A stretch of 64,000 bases of DNA from Tateyamaria sp. ANG-S1. GTDB taxonomy: Bacteria; Pseudomonadota; Alphaproteobacteria; Rhodobacterales; Rhodobacteraceae. Positions 60,072 to 64,000 of this stretch are shown here, piece after piece; the first letter of the stretch is position 1, and every line of letters starts with the position of its first letter. A program made the translations under genes and the position numbers. The notes under the pieces are model-generated. The model worked only from the letters and a program-made list of their open reading frames with translations, did no database searches and was not told the origin of the DNA. The DNA lies in assembly GCF_000814025.1 (NCBI RefSeq), contig NZ_JWLL01000003.1, positions 124,001-188,000 on the forward strand, in the 5' to 3' direction.

Positions 60072-60128
60072 CCTTTCTTCTGGCTGAAAATACCTCGGGG
60101 GGCGCGGGACGCGCGGGGGCAGCGCCTC
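60072..60128 (+). repeat. 'TTCTTCTGGCT-AAATACCTCGGGG' family, copy 3
   Basis: CCTTTCTTCTGGCTGAAAAT followed by ACCTCGGGGGG, then CGCGGGACGCGCG and GGGGGCAGCGCCTCC. It runs in the same direction as copy 1 and is inverted relative to copy 2. Confidence 0.8.
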
Positions 60129-60173
60129 CTCCCCGGCTTGACACGGGCGTGGCACGCCTCCCACCGTGCGCCC

Positions 60174-62126
60174 ATGACAAACACCCTCCGTGAGATCGAA
60201 GAACACCCTGATCTGGGCATCACCGTCAGCGATGGCACGCGCCTCTCTGCTCGCATGTGGCGTCCGGTGGATGCCGGCGACGATCCGGTACCGGTCATCC
60301 TCGAATACCTGCCCTACCGAAAGCGCGACGGCACCTGTGCCCGTGATGCGCTGACCCACCCGTATGTCGCCCAGCGCGGCTATGCCTGCCTGCGCGTCGA
60401 CATGCGCGGCAATGGCGACAGCCACGGGCTGATGGCGGATGAATACACCCAACAGGAACTCGACGATGCGGCCCAGGTGATCACCTGGGCAGCAGCCCAG
60501 CCCTGGTGCAATGGGAACGTGGGGATGATGGGCATCAGCTGGGGCGGCTTCAACAGCCTGCAGGTCGCTGCCATGGCCCCCGCCCCGCTCAAGGCGATCA
60601 TCACGCTCTGCTCAACCGTCGACCGATTTGCAGATGACATCCATTACAAGGGCGGCTGTCTGCTCAACGAGAACCTCGGTTGGGGGGCGACAATGTGGAG
60701 CTACTCCTCCCGCGCGCCTGACCCCGCCCTGCGCCCCGACTGGCGCGAGATGTGGTTGGAGCGGCTTGAGAACGAACCGTTTCTGCCCTCGGTCTGGCTC
60801 CGCCACCAAAGCCGCGACGCCTATTGGCAACACGGCTCCGTCTGCGAAAGCTACGACACGATCAAGGCCAAGGTGCTCGCCATCGGCGGCTGGGGCGACG
60901 CCTACAAGAACGCGGTGCCCCAGATCGTCAAAAACATCCCCGGCGCAAAGGGCATCCTCGGCCCCTGGGTCCACAAGTACCCCCATTTCGCCGTGCCCGA
61001 ACCCCGGATCGGCTTTCTGCAAGAGGCACTGCGCTGGTGGGACCGCTGGCTGAAGGGGATCGACACCGGGGTCGAGGACGACCCGGACCTGCGCAGCTAC
61101 CTGATGGACGGCGTGCGCCCCGCAACATGGTACACCGAGCGACCCGGGCGCTGGCTGGCCGACCCGCAAAGCGAGCAGCGCACGTGGTTTCTGACCGACA
61201 CCGGGCTCACCCCGGAGCAAGGCAGCTTACATCACACGGTGGCCTCGCCCCAGGACACGGGTGCCGATGCCGGGGAGTACTGCGCCATCTGGCTCGGCCC
61301 CGAATTGCCCGGTGACCAGCGGCGCGACGACGCGCTCAGCGCCTGCTTCGACAGCGCGCCGCTCGACAGCGAGCTGTCCATCACCGGCGCGCCCGTCATC
61401 CGCCTGACGCTCAGTGCCGATCGACCCGTCGCCCACATCGCCATACGCCTGAACCACATCCACCCCGATAGCGCCGCCACCCGGATCACCTATGGGGTCT
61501 TGAACCTCGCCAAGCATCTCGGCCATCCGCTCGTGCCGGGCCAGCGCGAGGAGATCCACCTGCCGCTTGACCACATCGCCTATACCGTGCCCGCAGGCCA
61601 CCGCATCCGCGTCGCGGTCTCGACCGCCTACTGGCCCCTGATCTGGCCCGCGCCAGAGGCGGCAACGGTCACGCTCCACAGCGGCTCCATCAGCATCGAC
61701 GCCCTGACAACAGCAGGCTACTGGACCTTCTCCCCGCCCGACGCAGCCGCACCCTGGCAAACCGAAGAGCTCCGTGCCGAAGCCCACATCCGCCGCCAGG
61801 AAACCGATATGGTCACCGGCGTCACCTCGCTGGTGATAGAGGATGACTTCGGCAAACGCCGCGACCTCGATCACGGCCTCATCACCGGCTCCGTCGCTCG
61901 CGAACGCTGGGACATCCACCCAGGTAACCCGCTCTCGGCGCGCGGCACCTGCCACTGGACGGACGAGCTGGAACGCAACGGCACCCGCCTGCGCACCGAA
62001 GCGCGCTGTGCGATGTGGTCCGACGCCACCCATTTCCACATCAGCGCCTCGATAGAGGCGTTCGAGAACGACACCCGGATCTACCACAAGGACATCACAG
62101 ACAAAATCGCCCGCGACCTGCTCTGA
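60174..62126 (+). CDS. CocE/NonD-family serine hydrolase
   Basis: 650 residues. The N-terminal alpha/beta-hydrolase (S15-like) domain carries nucleophile Ser122 in GMMGISWGGFNSLQ and the LPYRKRDGT entry loop; the C-terminal jelly-roll (PepX_C/CocE) begins near SELSITGAPVIRLTLSADRPV. The family cleaves acyl or peptide bonds (cocaine esterase, X-Pro dipeptidyl peptidase, glutaryl-7-ACA acylase). No signal peptide is visible. The ATG at 60174 lacks a strong ribosome site; an in-frame start at 60138 is weaker still. It lies 132 bases before a dipeptide-binding protein gene, so peptide-like substrates are likely. Confidence 0.9.
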   Translation: MTNTLREIEEHPDLGITVSDGTRLSARMWRPVDAGDDPVPVILEYLPYRKRDGTCARDALTHPYVAQRGYACLRVDMRGNGDSHGLMADEYTQQELDDAAQVITWAAAQPWCNGNVGMMGISWGGFNSLQVAAMAPAPLKAIITLCSTVDRFADDIHYKGGCLLNENLGWGATMWSYSSRAPDPALRPDWREMWLERLENEPFLPSVWLRHQSRDAYWQHGSVCESYDTIKAKVLAIGGWGDAYKNAVPQIVKNIPGAKGILGPWVHKYPHFAVPEPRIGFLQEALRWWDRWLKGIDTGVEDDPDLRSYLMDGVRPATWYTERPGRWLADPQSEQRTWFLTDTGLTPEQGSLHHTVASPQDTGADAGEYCAIWLGPELPGDQRRDDALSACFDSAPLDSELSITGAPVIRLTLSADRPVAHIAIRLNHIHPDSAATRITYGVLNLAKHLGHPLVPGQREEIHLPLDHIAYTVPAGHRIRVAVSTAYWPLIWPAPEAATVTLHSGSISIDALTTAGYWTFSPPDAAAPWQTEELRAEAHIRRQETDMVTGVTSLVIEDDFGKRRDLDHGLITGSVARERWDIHPGNPLSARGTCHWTDELERNGTRLRTEARCAMWSDATHFHISASIEAFENDTRIYHKDITDKIARDLL

Positions 62127-62258
62127 CGGCGGCAACCCACCCACGAAGCCGTGCACACCCCGGATTCCCCCTTGAAGGGTGTCATCAAATGGGTACGCTG
62201 GCCGGGTAATCAAAAAAACGCGCCACCGAAGGCGCAGGGGACCAACCGGGAGAAACCG

Positions 62259-63851
62259 ATGTCTAACGAATTGAAACACCTGTCCGCCAAGGTGGCGGCA
62301 GGCACGATGACGCGCCGCGACTTCATGGCGCGCGCTGCGGCGCTTGGCGTGTCCGCCGCCGTCGCAACCTCCATGCTCGCCACCCCGGCCAAGGCGACAC
62401 CGGTCGCGGGCGGGACGTTCAAGATGGGCATCCAAGGCGGCGAAAGCACCAACAGCCAGGACCCGGCCACATGGGCCTCCGACGTGCCGCTGGCGGGCGG
62501 CTTTCTCTGGGGCGAACCGCTGGTCGAGCTGGTGGCAGACGGCAGCCTCAAGGGGCTCGTGGCCGAAAGCTGGGAAGGGTCGGACGACGCCACGGTCTGG
62601 CGTTTCAAGATCCGCAGCGGCGTGACCTTTTCGAACGGCGCAGCGGTCACGGCGGACGACGTGCTGAAAACCATGGAACGGCACTCCAACGAAGATTCAA
62701 AATCCGGCGCGCTCGGCATCGTGCAGGGGATCGAAGCGATGCGCACCGATGGCGACGTGTTCGAAGTGACGCTGGGCGTCGGCAACGCCGACCTGCCCTA
62801 CCTGATGGCCGACTACCACCTGATCATCCAGCCGGGCGGCGGCTTTGACGACCCCGCAGCGGCCATCGGCACCGGCCCCTATACGCTGGAAACGGACGAA
62901 CCCGGCGTGCGCATGACCTTCAAGCGCAAGGCGGACTACTGGGGTGGCGACCAGACCGAAGTGGCCCACTACGACGCGGTGGAACTGATCGTCCTGAACG
63001 ACGCGACAGCCCGGACCGCGGCCCTGCAATCAGGCCAGGTGGACGCAATCAACCGGGTCGAGCCCAAGATCGCCAAGCTGCTCGACCGCGCACCCACCAT
63101 CAACGTCCTGTCCACCCAAGGGCGCGGCCACTACGTCTTTATCATGCACGTGGACACCGCCCCCTTCGACGAAAATGAGCTACGCCTCGCCCTGAAACAC
63201 GCGCTCAACCGCGAAGAAATGGTCGAAAAAATCCTGCAAGGCTACGGCTCTATCGGGAACGACATGCCGATCAACGCGGCCTACCCGCTCTTTGACGACA
63301 CGATCCCGCAGCGCACCTTCGATCTGGAAAAAGCGGCGGAACACTACAAGAAATCCGGCCACGACGGCTCGCCCATCATCCTGCGCACCGCAGACGGCGC
63401 CTTCCCCGGCGCAGTGGATGCCGCAGCCCTCTTCCAGCAGTCCTGCCAGGCCGCAGGCATCCCGCTGGAAATCAAGCGCGAACCCAATGACGGCTACTGG
63501 TCCGAGGTCTGGAACGTGCAGCCCTTCTGCGCCTCCTACTGGGGCGGTCGCCCCGTGCAGGACCAGATGTACACGACCGCTTACCTGTCCACGGCGGACT
63601 GGAACGACACCCGCTGGAAGCGCCCGGAATTCGACGCCATGCTGCTCGAAGCCCGTGCCGAGATCGACGAAGCCAAGCGGAAAGAGATCTATTCCAAGAT
63701 GGGCCGCATGATGAACGAAGAGGGCGGCGTGATGGTGCCAATGTTCAACGACTTCGTGGACGCAGTCTCGGCCAAGGTCCAGGGGTGGGAACCCAACCCC
63801 AACGGCCCGCAGATGTACTGGAAAACCGGCAAGTACACCTGGAAAGCCTAA
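62259..63851 (+). CDS. Dipeptide/oligopeptide ABC-transporter substrate-binding protein with Tat leader
   Basis: 530 residues. The leader is twin-arginine (TMTRRDFMARAAALGVSAAVA, then ...ATPAKA), so it is exported folded. The mature part is an SBP_bac_5 protein (GTFKMGIQGGESTNSQDPATWASD, WRFKIRSGVTFSNGAAVTADDV, TGPYTLETDEPGVRMTFKRKADYWGG) ending NGPQMYWKTGKYTWKA. It delivers peptides or similar compounds to the permease whose gene starts 97 bases downstream. The ATG at 62259 follows GGGAGAAA. A Rho-independent terminator lies behind the stop, so the permease is made in lower amount or from its own promoter. Confidence 0.95.
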   Translation: MSNELKHLSAKVAAGTMTRRDFMARAAALGVSAAVATSMLATPAKATPVAGGTFKMGIQGGESTNSQDPATWASDVPLAGGFLWGEPLVELVADGSLKGLVAESWEGSDDATVWRFKIRSGVTFSNGAAVTADDVLKTMERHSNEDSKSGALGIVQGIEAMRTDGDVFEVTLGVGNADLPYLMADYHLIIQPGGGFDDPAAAIGTGPYTLETDEPGVRMTFKRKADYWGGDQTEVAHYDAVELIVLNDATARTAALQSGQVDAINRVEPKIAKLLDRAPTINVLSTQGRGHYVFIMHVDTAPFDENELRLALKHALNREEMVEKILQGYGSIGNDMPINAAYPLFDDTIPQRTFDLEKAAEHYKKSGHDGSPIILRTADGAFPGAVDAAALFQQSCQAAGIPLEIKREPNDGYWSEVWNVQPFCASYWGGRPVQDQMYTTAYLSTADWNDTRWKRPEFDAMLLEARAEIDEAKRKEIYSKMGRMMNEEGGVMVPMFNDFVDAVSAKVQGWEPNPNGPQMYWKTGKYTWKA

Positions 63852-63860
63852 ACCACTTCA

Positions 63861-63893
63861 AACCGCGTCCGGTCCCTCCGGGCGCGGTTTTTC
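63861..63893 (+). terminator. Rho-independent terminator/attenuator after the binding-protein gene
   Basis: AACCGCGTCCGG pairs with CCGGGCGCGGTT (one T-G pair) across TCCCT, followed by TTT. It lies ten bases after the stop and should set the binding-protein:permease ratio. Confidence 0.85.
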
Positions 63894-63948
63894 GTTGGGC
63901 TTCACAGATTGTCGCGCCCATGGGCGCACCCCCAAGAACTGACCATTC

Positions 63949-64000
63949 ATGCACCCCATCCTGACACTTGTCCTGCAGCGCCTCGGCCTTGGCCTGATCC
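63949..64000 (+). CDS. Dipeptide ABC-transporter permease, N-terminus (runs off right edge)
   Basis: Only 17 codons are visible: MHPILTLVLQRLGLGLI, the usual first membrane helix of DppB/OppB-type permeases. Its position behind the SBP_bac_5 gene supports the assignment. No further domains can be checked. Confidence 0.75.
   Translation, partial: MHPILTLVLQRLGLGLI

Larger units (their letters stand above)
59871..60173. other. Repeat-filled intergenic region
   Basis: 303 bases between the glycerate kinase and the CocE/NonD gene. It carries two inverted copies of one repeat (59900-59957 and 60072-60128) enclosing about 115 bases that contain GAAAGGAAATCCTTTC, a near-perfect palindrome. No gene is supported. 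Confidence 0.6.

Noticed and set aside
61227-62684. A 485-codon leftward frame opposite the CocE and binding-protein genes
   Set aside because: No ribosome site or domain; the opposite strand has two well-supported genes.
1-64000. CRISPR arrays, tRNA genes, integrases, transposases
   Set aside because: I scanned for regularly spaced repeats, cloverleaf-like TTCGA contexts and DDE or tyrosine-recombinase motifs and found none.

Overview
The window reads as chromosomal DNA of a high-GC marine alphaproteobacterium, most likely Rhodobacterales (Roseobacter group). The support is the gene content: a choline-sulfate/choline-to-betaine operon, DUF1127, DUF2927, a PA14-RTX-Hint protein, a Tat-signalled dipeptide-binding protein and an alphaproteobacterial type-A RNase P RNA. 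Base use looks uniform. I see no phage, insertion sequence, integron, CRISPR array or tRNA. Gene functions were assigned by reading motifs, not by database search.

Layout. 0-5.3 kb: a leftward osmoprotectant operon betI-betC-BCCT transporter-betB-betA (betA cut by the window edge), with a candidate BetI operator upstream. 5.4-13.7 kb: a DMT exporter, a small conserved protein, a large PA14-RTX-Hint secreted protein, a divergent LysR/Tat-SDR pair, YebC and a glutathionyl-hydroquinone-reductase-like GST. 13.8-23.7 kb: two SLC13/TrkA-C permeases, a BASS symporter coupled to an FAD dehydrogenase, another DMT transporter, a YmdB-like phosphodiesterase and 5-formyl-THF cyclo-ligase. 23.8-32.8 kb: MgtE, guanine deaminase facing an HisN-like phosphatase/8-oxoguanine deaminase/CAP-protein operon, an XRE regulator, a LysR-DUF1127 divergent pair, a Bax-inhibitor-1 protein and a GNAT. 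32.8-40.3 kb: housekeeping genes (rpmG, rnpB, an AmpD-like amidase, an Excalibur-type lipoprotein, gatCA, a ceramidase-family protein, UPF0173, tadA, rluB).

40.4-49.8 kb is the most interesting segment. A tight rightward run encodes an M23 peptidase, XpaC, TelA, a DUF2927 lipoprotein and an SPFH/GYF protein. It is followed by a 72-aa membrane protein coupled to an NTF2-LuxR fusion regulator, then a b561-like membrane protein coupled to a double zinc-ribbon membrane protein, a nitroreductase and Dtd. The SPFH plus zinc-ribbon pair recalls the Bacillus YdjI/YdjG envelope-stress partners. I infer a membrane/envelope stress module of unusual composition.

50.4-58.5 kb: a complete leftward type I secretion operon (adaptor, ABC exporter, TolC-like protein) behind a 1082-aa Bap-type adhesin with seven Ig-like repeats and a perfect 30-bp tandem duplication in its N-terminal domain. 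58.8-64 kb: glycerate 2-kinase, a CocE/NonD hydrolase and the start of a dipeptide ABC-transporter operon, cut by the right edge.

Several short hairpin-forming intergenic repeat families recur across the window, mostly immediately after stop codons. They are listed as repeats and as findings.
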